Positions 1 through 7,516 of a stretch of 35,154 nt of DNA are shown in pieces. A program made the position numbers and the translations under genes. Positions within the stretch are counted from its first letter, which is position 1; each line of letters begins with the position of its first letter. The notes beneath the pieces were generated by a model. That model saw only the letters and a program-made list of their open reading frames with translations. It did not search any database and had not been told where the DNA came from. The stretch comes from a virus, in IMG/VR virus record IMGVR_UViG_3300017709_000011, positions 1-35,154 of that record. One strand, given 5' to 3'.

Positions 1-36
1 TATCATTCAAATGGCACAACAGCTATATCAGCAAGA
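1..36. repeat. Terminal overlap of a circular contig, left copy
   Basis: These 36 bases are identical to 35119-35154. Joining the ends through one copy keeps the tail-fibre reading frame open, so this is the overlap of a circular assembly rather than two genomic copies. It fits a circularly permuted or terminally redundant packaged genome, but says nothing about where the real DNA ends lie. Confidence 0.95.
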
Positions 37-819
37 AATAATACCACTAACGGAAGTATTCAGTTTCAAAGATATGATGGAACTACGGCAGTAACCTCAA
101 TGCGTATTGACACATCAGGCATCGTATTGGTAGGTAAGACCGCAACTAACTTTGGTGTTGAGGGTGTTGAGCTTAGAGGCAGTCCGAGTTCACTTCAATC
201 AGTAGCTACTTTTACCAGAGATGGTCAAAATGCTGTAGCTTTTAACAGATTAACAAATAATGGTTCTATAGTTGATTTTAGCAAAGACGGCACAACTGTA
301 GGGTCTATCAGTGCAGGAGCATCGTCAGGTGGAACGAATCCAATAGCCATTGGTTTTGAGACTTCTGGTCTTTGGTTTATACCTGCCGCCCAAGCAATAG
401 CCCCTTTTAATATGACTACTAACGCAGGGTCAGACAATAGCGTTGACCTCGGTTATTCATCTTTACGTTTTGATGACATCTATGCCACCAACGGTACAAT
501 ACAAACGTCTGACCGTAATGAAAAACAAGGCATTAGAGAGTTACTAGATGCAGAACAAAGAGTAGCTACAGCCTGTAAAGGATTGTTGCGGGCATTTAAA
601 TGGAACAGTGCTGTAGAGGAAAAAGGTGATGAAGCTAGAATACACTTCGGTATCATAGCTCAGGACTTACAGGATGCATTTACTGCTGAAGGTTTAGATG
701 CAAGTGACTATGCGATGTTTATTAATTCAACTTGGACAGATGAAGAAAATGGTGAAGAGCGTAGTCGTATGGGTGTACGTTATTCTGAACTACTAGCATT
801 CATCATTTCAGCAATTTAA
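1..819 (+). CDS. Tail fibre, C-terminal part with S74 chaperone domain (gene split by contig ends)
   Basis: This is the 3' part of the fibre gene that begins at 33478; the frame is open from base 1 and ends with TAA at 817-819. Across the join the protein is 819 aa (547 + 272). The last ~100 residues look like the peptidase S74 intramolecular chaperone: SDRNEKQGI begins at the Ser codon 508-510 (full-length residue about 717), followed by FKWNSA, FGIIAQDLQDAF and YSELLAFI. In this family the domain helps a trimeric fibre fold and is then released by self-cleavage just before that Ser. The protein stops right after the last helix, without the usual long coiled tail. An internal ATG at 100 is not the real start. 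Role: receptor binding at the host surface. Confidence 0.9.
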   Translation, partial: YHSNGTTAISARNNTTNGSIQFQRYDGTTAVTSMRIDTSGIVLVGKTATNFGVEGVELRGSPSSLQSVATFTRDGQNAVAFNRLTNNGSIVDFSKDGTTVGSISAGASSGGTNPIAIGFETSGLWFIPAAQAIAPFNMTTNAGSDNSVDLGYSSLRFDDIYATNGTIQTSDRNEKQGIRELLDAEQRVATACKGLLRAFKWNSAVEEKGDEARIHFGIIAQDLQDAFTAEGLDASDYAMFINSTWTDEENGEERSRMGVRYSELLAFIISAI

Positions 820-832
820 CTAGGAGCAAAAA

Positions 833-1120
833 ATGAACTTTACAGTATCAACATTAGAAAGCAACACAGACGGTGGCGTAACGGTAGCACACTGGCGCGT
901 GAGCAAAACATCAGGCGATTATGTAGCTACTTCCTATGGTACTGTTAGTTTTACTCCTGACTCATCTGCTGATGGTTACACAGCCTATGATAGCTTAACG
1001 GAAGAATCAGTGATTGCATGGGTACAGGCATCACTAGACACAGAATCATTAGAAGCCTCTTTAGATGCTGACCTAGCAGAACAAGCTAGTCCAACAACTA
1101 TTGTAGGGACACCGTGGTAG
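833..1120 (+). CDS. Small conserved protein next to the tail fibre
   Basis: 95 aa, preceded by TAGGAGC as ribosome binding site, 13 bases after the fibre stop. The first 50 residues look like beta strands; the C-terminal half is helical and ends in ASPTTIVGTPW. That ending, LAEQ followed by a Pro/Thr/Gly stretch and a final PW, recalls a small family (DUF7936-like, from memory) that sits directly after fibre genes in many marine phages. Function unknown; the position suggests a fibre-associated or virion protein. No signal peptide or membrane segment. Confidence 0.7.
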   Translation: MNFTVSTLESNTDGGVTVAHWRVSKTSGDYVATSYGTVSFTPDSSADGYTAYDSLTEESVIAWVQASLDTESLEASLDADLAEQASPTTIVGTPW

Positions 1121-1163
1121 TAAACTAATTGGTGTAACCATGCACAAGATAACAGGAAACACA

Positions 1164-1322
1164 ATGACTGAAGAATCAAAGCAAGCAATTGATGTGATTG
1201 CTGCATCAACAGGTGTAATGTCCGTAGCTGCATGGTTGCCACCATTAGCAAGTATATTTACTATTATCTGGCTAGGTATAAGAATATATGAGTCAGAAAC
1301 GGTACAGAAGCTATTAAAGTGA
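1164..1322 (+). CDS. Small single-span membrane protein, holin candidate
   Basis: 52 aa from the ATG at 1164, which has ACAGGAAAC about 6 bases upstream; an in-frame ATG at 1140 would add 8 residues but lacks a good binding site. A hydrophobic stretch (VAAWLPPLASIFTIIWLGI) fills the middle, between a polar N-terminus and RIYESETVQKLLK. Size, one membrane span and position in front of secreted and 3-TM holin-like genes suggest a holin or holin regulator acting in the inner membrane. Its TGA overlaps the GTG of the next gene. The family is not certain. Confidence 0.6.
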   Translation: MTEESKQAIDVIAASTGVMSVAAWLPPLASIFTIIWLGIRIYESETVQKLLK

Positions 1323-1942
1323 GAAAGGCTTGGTTAGGATTATTGTTGTTTGGCGTTATGGCTAATGCTCAGAATAACCAAGAGGGCAGCCTAAACACTA
1401 GCGCCATTGACAGCACGGTCAGCAGTCACAATGTAAGTGAAGACTACAGTGTCAGCACCACTTATCAAGGCGCAGGCAGCTCGTCAGAAATACCAGTAGG
1501 CAGCGCTATTAGCCCAAGTTACATGAGTAGTGGCTCAGATACGTGCTTACAAGGCACAGGCGGATCGTTACAAACTGTTGCGCTTGGCTTTTCTTCAGGC
1601 AGTTATGTGGTAGATGAAGACTGTTCACGCAGAAAAGATGCAAAAACATTAGCTGATCTAAATTTAAAAATTGCAGCAGTGTCTAGATTATGCCAAAGCC
1701 ATTTAATTTACAGGGCTATGCTGTTAGCTGGCAGCCCATGTCCGCTGATAACAAATGGCAGGCTTGTAGCAGGCAAGAAAGGCTTAATAGTTATTAAACA
1801 ACAGCCAGAGCTTTACATACCTGATTACGAGGATGATAAAGACTGGTATAACGGAATTTTGGGGATAGGCAAACAGGTAGATAATGATGTTGAAGAGGAT
1901 TATATTTCTATTAGCGATAAGTACCGCAGCTCAAAGCAATGA
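1319..1942 (+). CDS. Secreted protein with conserved cysteines, unknown function
   Basis: 207 aa from a GTG start that overlaps the previous stop (GTGA). The first 18 residues (MRKAWLGLLLFGVMANAQ) form a clear signal peptide with an ANA-Q cleavage site, and no lipobox. The mature N-terminus is rich in Ser, Thr and Gly. A conserved-looking core follows: SDTCLQGTGG, DEDCSRRKDAKTL, AAVSRLC and AGSPCP, with four cysteines that could form disulphides in the periplasm. I have seen this pattern in phage proteins without a known role. Neighbours are membrane and lysis genes, so an envelope role such as lysis or superinfection exclusion is an inference. The acidic C-terminus overlaps the signal peptide of the next gene in another frame. 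Confidence 0.75.
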   Translation: MRKAWLGLLLFGVMANAQNNQEGSLNTSAIDSTVSSHNVSEDYSVSTTYQGAGSSSEIPVGSAISPSYMSSGSDTCLQGTGGSLQTVALGFSSGSYVVDEDCSRRKDAKTLADLNLKIAAVSRLCQSHLIYRAMLLAGSPCPLITNGRLVAGKKGLIVIKQQPELYIPDYEDDKDWYNGILGIGKQVDNDVEEDYISISDKYRSSKQ

Positions 1943-2717
1943 GCATGACAATCTACTGAACAGTAGCGGTGACATCGTTGGGCAAATTGATCGCGCCATA
2001 CAATTAGTTGGCGCTGCGACTGAATACGCAAGTCATGGCACTGGCTGGTCAGATGGCACGTTATCATCAACTGCGCATATTAGCACTGATCAGTTAGAAG
2101 CATATAATGCTGCATTGACTGCATATGCTGACAATTACCAGCCATACGGCAGTATGCAAACAACCTTACAGGATAAAGCGCAAGAACACCTCAACACTAT
2201 GAATGCTAGCATTGAGACATTCACTGAGGTCTTAGTTGAAATGTCTTCAGCTATACAGATAAATGAAAAGCTCTCAGAAGCATCTACGCCTGATGATAGG
2301 GCAGAAGTGCAAACATTTGTGCAAGATAACCAAGAAATGCTTGTAATCACGCAAGAGCATACAGAAGAGTTTAATCAGGCTACAGACGACATTGAATCAA
2401 ACGCTAATGCGGCAGCAGTGTATTTGGCCGTAGCTGAAAGTAGCGCTGCGGAATATCTACAAGAAACAATTGAGTCATCTAGTACGCATGCAGACGATGT
2501 TACGCTGTTTTATGATGCTAACGCGCAATGGGTACAGATGGGTTACAGCACAACGCGCAATCTTACAATAGTCGCTTTGACTGGTGATAACGATTACGGT
2601 TTAGATTTATATGTGTCCGAGGCAGATGTATTAGCAGTAGGTGTAGAAACTGAATTTTATGCCTCATCGCCTGTTAGCTTAGGGTATGATTGTTTCTTTG
2701 ATTTGGAATGCGAATGA
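1884..2717 (+). CDS. Secreted, mostly helical protein, unknown function
   Basis: 277 aa. The start overlaps the previous gene by 59 bases in the +1 frame and has AGGTAG six bases upstream. Residues 1-18 (MMLKRIIFLLAISTAAQS) are a signal peptide. The mature part is acidic and predicted helical from about 60 to 200 (TTLQDKAQEHLNTMNASIE, EKLSEASTPDDRAE), followed by a short possibly beta region ending in CFFDLECE. No transmembrane span in the mature part and no lipobox. The paired layout with the previous secreted gene suggests both act together in the periplasm. No family recognised. Confidence 0.75.
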   Translation: MMLKRIIFLLAISTAAQSNEHDNLLNSSGDIVGQIDRAIQLVGAATEYASHGTGWSDGTLSSTAHISTDQLEAYNAALTAYADNYQPYGSMQTTLQDKAQEHLNTMNASIETFTEVLVEMSSAIQINEKLSEASTPDDRAEVQTFVQDNQEMLVITQEHTEEFNQATDDIESNANAAAVYLAVAESSAAEYLQETIESSSTHADDVTLFYDANAQWVQMGYSTTRNLTIVALTGDNDYGLDLYVSEADVLAVGVETEFYASSPVSLGYDCFFDLECE

Positions 2718-3190
2718 GTCTAGCAGATACAGAGTTATCAATCGGTGGCGTTAAGCTAAAAGGAATCTACATTGCTGTAGTGTTCTCATTAGCAACAACC
2801 ATTGGCTCATTTATTTGGGCTGCTAGCAGCTTATACGGCAGATTAGAGGCTGTTGAGTCTATTGTAGTGCCAGATGTGACTCCAATAGAAGAAAATATTA
2901 AGTTAATACAGCAACAATTGGTAGACAACGATATAAGCCAATTAAGCGCTAAATTAGCTACTTTAGGCACTACCCTAGTAACTATGACAGAAAGCCATAA
3001 AAACCTCTTAGAGCTGCAATCAGACGTATCTGAGCTGTCTAAAGAGATAGAGGCTATGAAGTCTGTTGTAAAGCAAGCAGAATTAGTAACTGAGGCGTTG
3101 TCTGAGTACAAAGATGAGTACAAGGGAATAAAGCGTGAAATAGAAGACCTGTGGATGGGTTTAGACCACCTTAGTGATCCGTTGAGGTAA
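2714..3190 (+). CDS. Membrane-anchored coiled-coil protein, possible inner-membrane spannin
   Basis: 158 aa from the ATG at 2714, coupled to the previous stop by ATGA; an ATG two codons earlier (2708) is possible. One transmembrane segment near residues 16-38 (GIYIAVVFSLATTIGSFIW) is followed by about 115 residues of heptad-like coiled coil (LLELQSDVSELSKEIEAMK, YKGIKREIEDLWMG). This N-anchored layout matches inner-membrane spannins, which join inner and outer membranes at lysis. No lipoprotein partner was found nearby, so the spannin call is tentative. Confidence 0.65.
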   Translation: MSLADTELSIGGVKLKGIYIAVVFSLATTIGSFIWAASSLYGRLEAVESIVVPDVTPIEENIKLIQQQLVDNDISQLSAKLATLGTTLVTMTESHKNLLELQSDVSELSKEIEAMKSVVKQAELVTEALSEYKDEYKGIKREIEDLWMGLDHLSDPLR

Positions 3191-3196
3191 TAAATA

Positions 3197-3571
3197 ATGT
3201 GGCAAAGTTTAATATCACCAATAGCTAACTTAGCTGGCGGTTACATGAAGAACAAGGCTGAAGAAAAGCAGGCTAAGCACAAGGCTAAAATGAGCATGAT
3301 TAAGAATGATGCTGATTGGGAGTCTAAGATGGCTGAGGCTTCGAAAGACAGCTGGAAGGATGAATATCTAGTAATTTGCCTCACAGCGCCTATTGTCTTT
3401 ATTGGTTATGCTGTAGGCGTAGATGACCCTACAATCATTGCCAGAGTAGAAGAGGGTTTTGCTGCGCTATCAAGATTGCCTGAGTGGTATCAGTATCTGT
3501 TGTTTATTGCAGTCAGTAGTAGCTTTGGTATTAAGGGCGCTGATAAGTTAATGAGTCTAAGGAAGAAGTAA
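3197..3571 (+). CDS. Holin, GTA_holin_3TM-like
   Basis: 124 aa. A basic, helical N-terminus (MKNKAEEKQAKHKAKM) is followed by DSWKDEYLVICLTAPIVF, then EEGFAALSRLPEWYQYLL and SSFGIKGADKL. The W-DE followed by a hydrophobic span, then LP-WY, a second span and FG motif fit the 'holin of 3TMs' family first named from gene transfer agent release. The protein would form inner-membrane lesions letting the endopeptidase at 18708-19064 reach the wall. It is the last gene of the lysis/envelope group and its TAA overlaps the next ATG by one base. Confidence 0.75.
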   Translation: MWQSLISPIANLAGGYMKNKAEEKQAKHKAKMSMIKNDADWESKMAEASKDSWKDEYLVICLTAPIVFIGYAVGVDDPTIIARVEEGFAALSRLPEWYQYLLFIAVSSSFGIKGADKLMSLRKK

Positions 3572-5118
3572 TGCCACTAATTAGTTTAGAAGTACCAGCA
3601 GGTGTTGTAAGGCATGGCGTTGAGTCATTTTCTCGCGGAAGATGGCGTGATGTAAACTTTGTGCGATGGGTAGGTGGAAGCCTCAGAAACATAGGTGGCT
3701 GGCGTAACCGTGAAGACAGGACTAACACAGGTGTAACGGCTAATGTAACTTTAGGCACAGGGCAAACGCCTAGAGGGATGATTACGTGGAAAGAAAACTC
3801 AGGTATAGCACACATTGTTGCTGGGACATATAACAAGCTGTGGCAAGTAAGTGAAGCTGGCACGTTGCTAGATATAACGCCTGCTGGGTTTACCACATTA
3901 GGTGTTGTAGACGCTGTTGATAACTTAGGCTACGGTGGCTATTTATTTGGCAAAGGCAGTTATGGCACAGAAAGACCTGCTAGCGGTGTAATGGAAGAGG
4001 CGACTCAGTGGACATTAGGAAACTGGGGAGAGTATCTAGTAGGATGCGCTAATGACGATGGCAAGCTGTACGAATGGCAGCTAGACACAGATAACACGAA
4101 TAACGTGGCAGACAACCCTGCTGCTGTTATTGCAAACGCTCCTACAAACAACAAGGCTTTAGTGGTTACAGAGGAGCGCTTTATCTTCGCACTTGCTGCA
4201 CAAGGTAACAAGCGTAAGATTATGTGGTGTGATAGAGAAAACAACACGCTATGGTCGCCTTCCGCAACCAACCAAGCTGGCGATATTGAGCTGTCAACAG
4301 GTGGCGAAATTATGTTAGGTTTAAGTGTTAGGGGTAAAACTTTAATACTTACTACAAATGACGCGCACACAGCTACCTATACTGCACCGCCAACGGTTTA
4401 TGGCTTTGAAAAGGTCGGTAACAACTGTGGTGCTGTGTCGCGACAATGCGCTGTATCTATTGATGAAGGTGCTTTTTGGATGGGATTAAAAAGTTTCTTC
4501 GTATTTAATGGTGGAGCAGTGCAAGAAGTGCCATGTGATGTGCATGACTATGTATTTGGCGATATGAACGTATCGCAAAGAACAAAGGTTTTCGCTGTAC
4601 ACAACGGGCAAAACAATGAGCTATGGTGGTTTTATCCAAGTAAGGACTCTGTTGAGAATAATAGGTACGTTATTTTTGATTACCAAGAACGCTACTGGAA
4701 CACTGGTAATCTAGATAGAACAGCTGGGGTCGATTCTGGTGTATTTACGCATCCTATTTATGCATCATCTACAGGCTTAGTTTATGACCATGAAATCGGC
4801 AGCACATATGCTGATACTACTGAGCTGCCACACGCTGAGACTGGCACAATACAGCTAGGCAATGGTGATCGTCTAATGGATATAACGGAAATACTGCCAG
4901 ACCACGAAAGTTTAGGCGCATTCCAGATAAAGCTAAAAACTAAGAACTATCCAAACACTGCTGAGACTACGCATGGCGCGTTTACGCTCAATAGCCCTAC
5001 ATCAGTAAGGGTGCAAGGCAGAGAGGTCAAAGTGCGCTTAGAAGTGCCTTCTACTAACCCCTACGGCTTTAAATTAGGCGCTGTAAGAGTAGATGCTAAA
5101 GCAGGCAGCAAGCGATGA
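3571..5118 (+). CDS. Tail structural protein (probable tail hub/nozzle, P22 gp10-like position)
   Basis: 515 aa, coupled to the holin by TAATG with AAGGAAG upstream. The N-terminus (MPLISLEVPAGVVRHGVESF, then GRWRDVNFVRW and GGSLRNIGGWR) is typical of a structural protein of marine podoviruses that I place in the tail tube/nozzle or packaged-DNA-stabilisation role. The rest is repeating beta sheet with WSPSATNQAGDIEL, LTTNDAHTATY and WWFYPSKDS, which suggests a beta-propeller. It lies directly before a fibre-like gene. Assignment to a specific tail part is inferred from position and N-terminal pattern. Confidence 0.7.
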   Translation: MPLISLEVPAGVVRHGVESFSRGRWRDVNFVRWVGGSLRNIGGWRNREDRTNTGVTANVTLGTGQTPRGMITWKENSGIAHIVAGTYNKLWQVSEAGTLLDITPAGFTTLGVVDAVDNLGYGGYLFGKGSYGTERPASGVMEEATQWTLGNWGEYLVGCANDDGKLYEWQLDTDNTNNVADNPAAVIANAPTNNKALVVTEERFIFALAAQGNKRKIMWCDRENNTLWSPSATNQAGDIELSTGGEIMLGLSVRGKTLILTTNDAHTATYTAPPTVYGFEKVGNNCGAVSRQCAVSIDEGAFWMGLKSFFVFNGGAVQEVPCDVHDYVFGDMNVSQRTKVFAVHNGQNNELWWFYPSKDSVENNRYVIFDYQERYWNTGNLDRTAGVDSGVFTHPIYASSTGLVYDHEIGSTYADTTELPHAETGTIQLGNGDRLMDITEILPDHESLGAFQIKLKTKNYPNTAETTHGAFTLNSPTSVRVQGREVKVRLEVPSTNPYGFKLGAVRVDAKAGSKR

Positions 5119-6911
5119 CAGCAGCTAGACCGCCACAGCCATCAGGCGACAACTTTAAGACATGGGGTGCGCGCCTTAATGACTACTTAGTGCGAACTCG
5201 CTCGCAACTAGTACAGTACGCAGCTGACTCATCGGCTGTTGATGATGGGATGTTGGTATGGGATGCAGATAACACTCGCGTGCTTTACTCTAGCGGTGGC
5301 GCATGGATACCAATAGCAGGAACAGGCGGCAACCCTGCTAGCCTTTTTTACAACGGCTCAGCAAAAATAACAGCTACGGCTGATGGTGTTACAGCTTTTG
5401 GCGATATAACTCTAAGTGGCTTTCCAGAGTCAACGTACGAGCTAAAAGGCGATGTTGATGGCGCTGTTAGGTTTCATGCTGTTGCGACCGAAGCTCTATC
5501 TAAAGGCGATGTTGTTTACATTGTCCAACATGCTAGCTCAGGGTCTGAGACTAAAGTAGCTAAGGCTTTAGCTAGTGATGCTGCAAAAATGCCTGCATTT
5601 GGCTTAGCCTTAAATAATGCAGCTATTGACGCTGCTGTGCAGATTGTGACATTTGGCAACTTGTATGGCTCTGGCGGTGCAGGTAATGCATTAAACACAA
5701 ATGCGTATAATTCAGGAACGCCTTTATATGTTAGCGCAACCACAGCTGGTGAGTGGACTGGAACTATACCTGCTGGCGAGTCTAACTTTATACAAAACAT
5801 TGGCAAGGTAGTACGTAAGCAGCAAACAAATGGGGTCATTAAGGTAGGTGGCGCAGGGCGTACTAACGCTACACCTAATCTAAACAATGGCAACATCTTT
5901 ATAGGCGACAGCAATAATCAAGCGGTAACAACAAGTTTAGCTACACAGGTTAGTGCCTTAGAAACTAGTCATAATGATGTATTGGTAGATGGAGACTTTA
6001 CTAGCAATGGGTTCATGAAGCGCACTGGTGCTGGAACTTATGCCATTGATAGCAATACTTATTTAACAACGCATCAAGATATTTCAGGCAAAGCAGACTT
6101 GTCAGGCGCTGACTTTACTGGTGATGTGAGTGTAGATGGCGATATTGCAGTTACAGGTACAGTAGATGGCGTTGATGTAGGTAATCTCAAGTATCATGAT
6201 GTAGATTACTTTATGCTAAGAGATGGCTACACTCAAACGCTAACCACAGCGCTTTTAGACATTGGCACATATACTAATATCTATGACGCGGCAACGCCAG
6301 TGCCAACTATGCGAATACTAGACCTCACTGCGGAAGTTAATTGGCTTGACACGATATATAACGGCAATACGTATCAAAATGATTTAGAAATTCGGTTTCA
6401 AGTCATTGTGCCAAGCGGCACAACAAATGCTGTAAGTTTAGGCTCGGTAACACAAGTAACTAGTAGCGGATATACTGTAGGTAGCTCCTATCAGAAGTGG
6501 TTTTACGTTTCAGGCGATGTTACGCACCACTTTTCTGACTTTGGAAAAATACACGAAAACAGTAGTGGTGGCTCGTTCGAAAGATCATTATATAGCTATC
6601 AATACAATCCTAGTCAAAACAGGACATATTTCAGTATTTCGACCTACCCTACAGTTTATGCTAATGGTACAACTGTGTATTGGCATCCCTATCAATGGGA
6701 GTCGGCAGGAGTATTGTTAACTGATTATAGGTATGCAGACGAGAAAGGTAGAAGTGGTCAAGAAACTTTACCTTTTATGTGCAAGACAGCCTATGATGAT
6801 CGCAACATGACGTATCGAATAAAAATTAGAGAATTGTCATCTAGCTCTACGCAGCCAGACAAAGCGCAGATAGGTCAGACAATGCTAAAGATAACTCAAC
6901 AAGAGCCGTGA
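5115..6911 (+). CDS. Second tail fibre / virion appendage protein
   Basis: 598 aa, overlapping the previous stop by four bases (ATGA). Residues 1-75 carry a conserved-looking adaptor: NFKTWGARLNDYLVRTRSQL and DDGMLVWDADNTRVLYSSGG, which probably ties the fibre to the tail. Residues ~105-265 form a beta domain (GDVVYIVQ, KMPAFGLAL, NIGKVV, PNLNNGNIFIGDSNN) seen in many phage fibre and decoration proteins. The segment around ADFTGDVSVDGDIAVTG is a repeat-rich stalk, and the last 240 residues are unique and rich in Tyr, Ser and Thr, as expected for a receptor-binding or capping head. No S74 domain here, unlike the other fibre. Confidence 0.8.
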   Translation: MTAARPPQPSGDNFKTWGARLNDYLVRTRSQLVQYAADSSAVDDGMLVWDADNTRVLYSSGGAWIPIAGTGGNPASLFYNGSAKITATADGVTAFGDITLSGFPESTYELKGDVDGAVRFHAVATEALSKGDVVYIVQHASSGSETKVAKALASDAAKMPAFGLALNNAAIDAAVQIVTFGNLYGSGGAGNALNTNAYNSGTPLYVSATTAGEWTGTIPAGESNFIQNIGKVVRKQQTNGVIKVGGAGRTNATPNLNNGNIFIGDSNNQAVTTSLATQVSALETSHNDVLVDGDFTSNGFMKRTGAGTYAIDSNTYLTTHQDISGKADLSGADFTGDVSVDGDIAVTGTVDGVDVGNLKYHDVDYFMLRDGYTQTLTTALLDIGTYTNIYDAATPVPTMRILDLTAEVNWLDTIYNGNTYQNDLEIRFQVIVPSGTTNAVSLGSVTQVTSSGYTVGSSYQKWFYVSGDVTHHFSDFGKIHENSSGGSFERSLYSYQYNPSQNRTYFSISTYPTVYANGTTVYWHPYQWESAGVLLTDYRYADEKGRSGQETLPFMCKTAYDDRNMTYRIKIRELSSSSTQPDKAQIGQTMLKITQQEP

Positions 6912-6913
6912 AT

Positions 6914-7123
6914 ATGATAGTAGCATACACCAGATTAGACAGTGATAATCGAATAGAAACAGTTATACACCAAGAGTGTGACACTAAATCAGAAGCTATT
7001 ACAGTTGCAAATGCATTGGTTTTATCTTCAGTAGATAATGAAGAGGTGCTAGAGGTGTTGCGAGGCAGTAGGGTTTCTGACACTGAAGTTAAATACAGCG
7101 TATCACACGAAATACCCCGATAA
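6914..7123 (+). CDS. Small hypothetical protein
   Basis: 69 aa from the ATG at 6914, with AAGAG eight bases upstream; a GTG at 6908 overlapping the previous TGA would add two residues. Pattern: beta strand (IVAYTRLDS), a helix (TKSEAITVANALVLSSVDNEE), then strands (VSDTEVKYSVS). Not recognised. It closes the tail gene group; a promoter and apparently leaderless gene follow. Confidence 0.65.
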   Translation: MIVAYTRLDSDNRIETVIHQECDTKSEAITVANALVLSSVDNEEVLEVLRGSRVSDTEVKYSVSHEIPR

Positions 7124-7135
7124 CTTAAAAAATGG

Positions 7136-7141
7136 TATAAT
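7136..7141 (+). promoter_or_regulatory. Extended -10 promoter, TATAAT eight bases before ATG
   Basis: TGGTATAATC: a perfect TATAAT at 7136-7141 preceded by TGg, the extended -10 element. No convincing -35 hexamer 15-18 bases upstream. Transcription would start near 7147-7150, at or next to the ATG at 7150. The same TATAATC box recurs at 19616 (minus), 24252, 26948, 28821 and 32738. Confidence 0.7.
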
Positions 7142-7149
7142 CAGACCCT

Positions 7150-7515
7150 ATGAGCATAGACGCAGAATTAGATAGATGCCGCAAATGGATTGAAGCTGCT
7201 TTAGCCTACAGTGGTGGCACTCATACATACGAAGATATTGTAGAAGGCGTACACGCTTTACGATATCAGTTTTGGCCAGCAGAGCGAGGATGCGCTGTAA
7301 CAGAGATTATAGAATACCCAAGAAAAAAGGTATTTCATGTGTTTTTAGCAGGCGGTGAAATGGATCAAATTGTTGACATGGAAAGCTCAGCAGCAATATT
7401 TGCTAAACAACAAGGATGTCAGGGTATGTCATTGGCTGGCAGAAAAGGTTGGTCTAAGGTTTTGAAAGAACATGGGTGGAATGAAGCATTCACCACATTA
7501 GCGAAGGAGCTATAG
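7150..7515 (+). CDS. Small GNAT-like conserved phage protein
   Basis: 121 aa. Conserved-looking blocks: LDRCRKWIEAAL, THTYEDIVEGV, FWPAERGCAVTEI, KVFHVFLAGGEMDQIVDM and AGRKGWSKVLKEHGW. Strand-helix order and the late GRKGW followed by a loop resemble a reduced acetyltransferase (GNAT) fold, but I see no secure acetyl-CoA loop, so catalysis is unproven. It is found beside virion genes in related podoviruses as I remember them. There is no Shine-Dalgarno sequence before the ATG; the TATAAT box ends eight bases upstream, so translation is probably leaderless. Confidence 0.75.
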   Translation: MSIDAELDRCRKWIEAALAYSGGTHTYEDIVEGVHALRYQFWPAERGCAVTEIIEYPRKKVFHVFLAGGEMDQIVDMESSAAIFAKQQGCQGMSLAGRKGWSKVLKEHGWNEAFTTLAKEL

Positions 7516-7516
7516 T

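Noticed and set aside
100-819. Independent 239-aa gene starting at 100
   Set aside because: The frame is open upstream and joins in frame with the gene starting at 33478; there is no ribosome binding site before 100.
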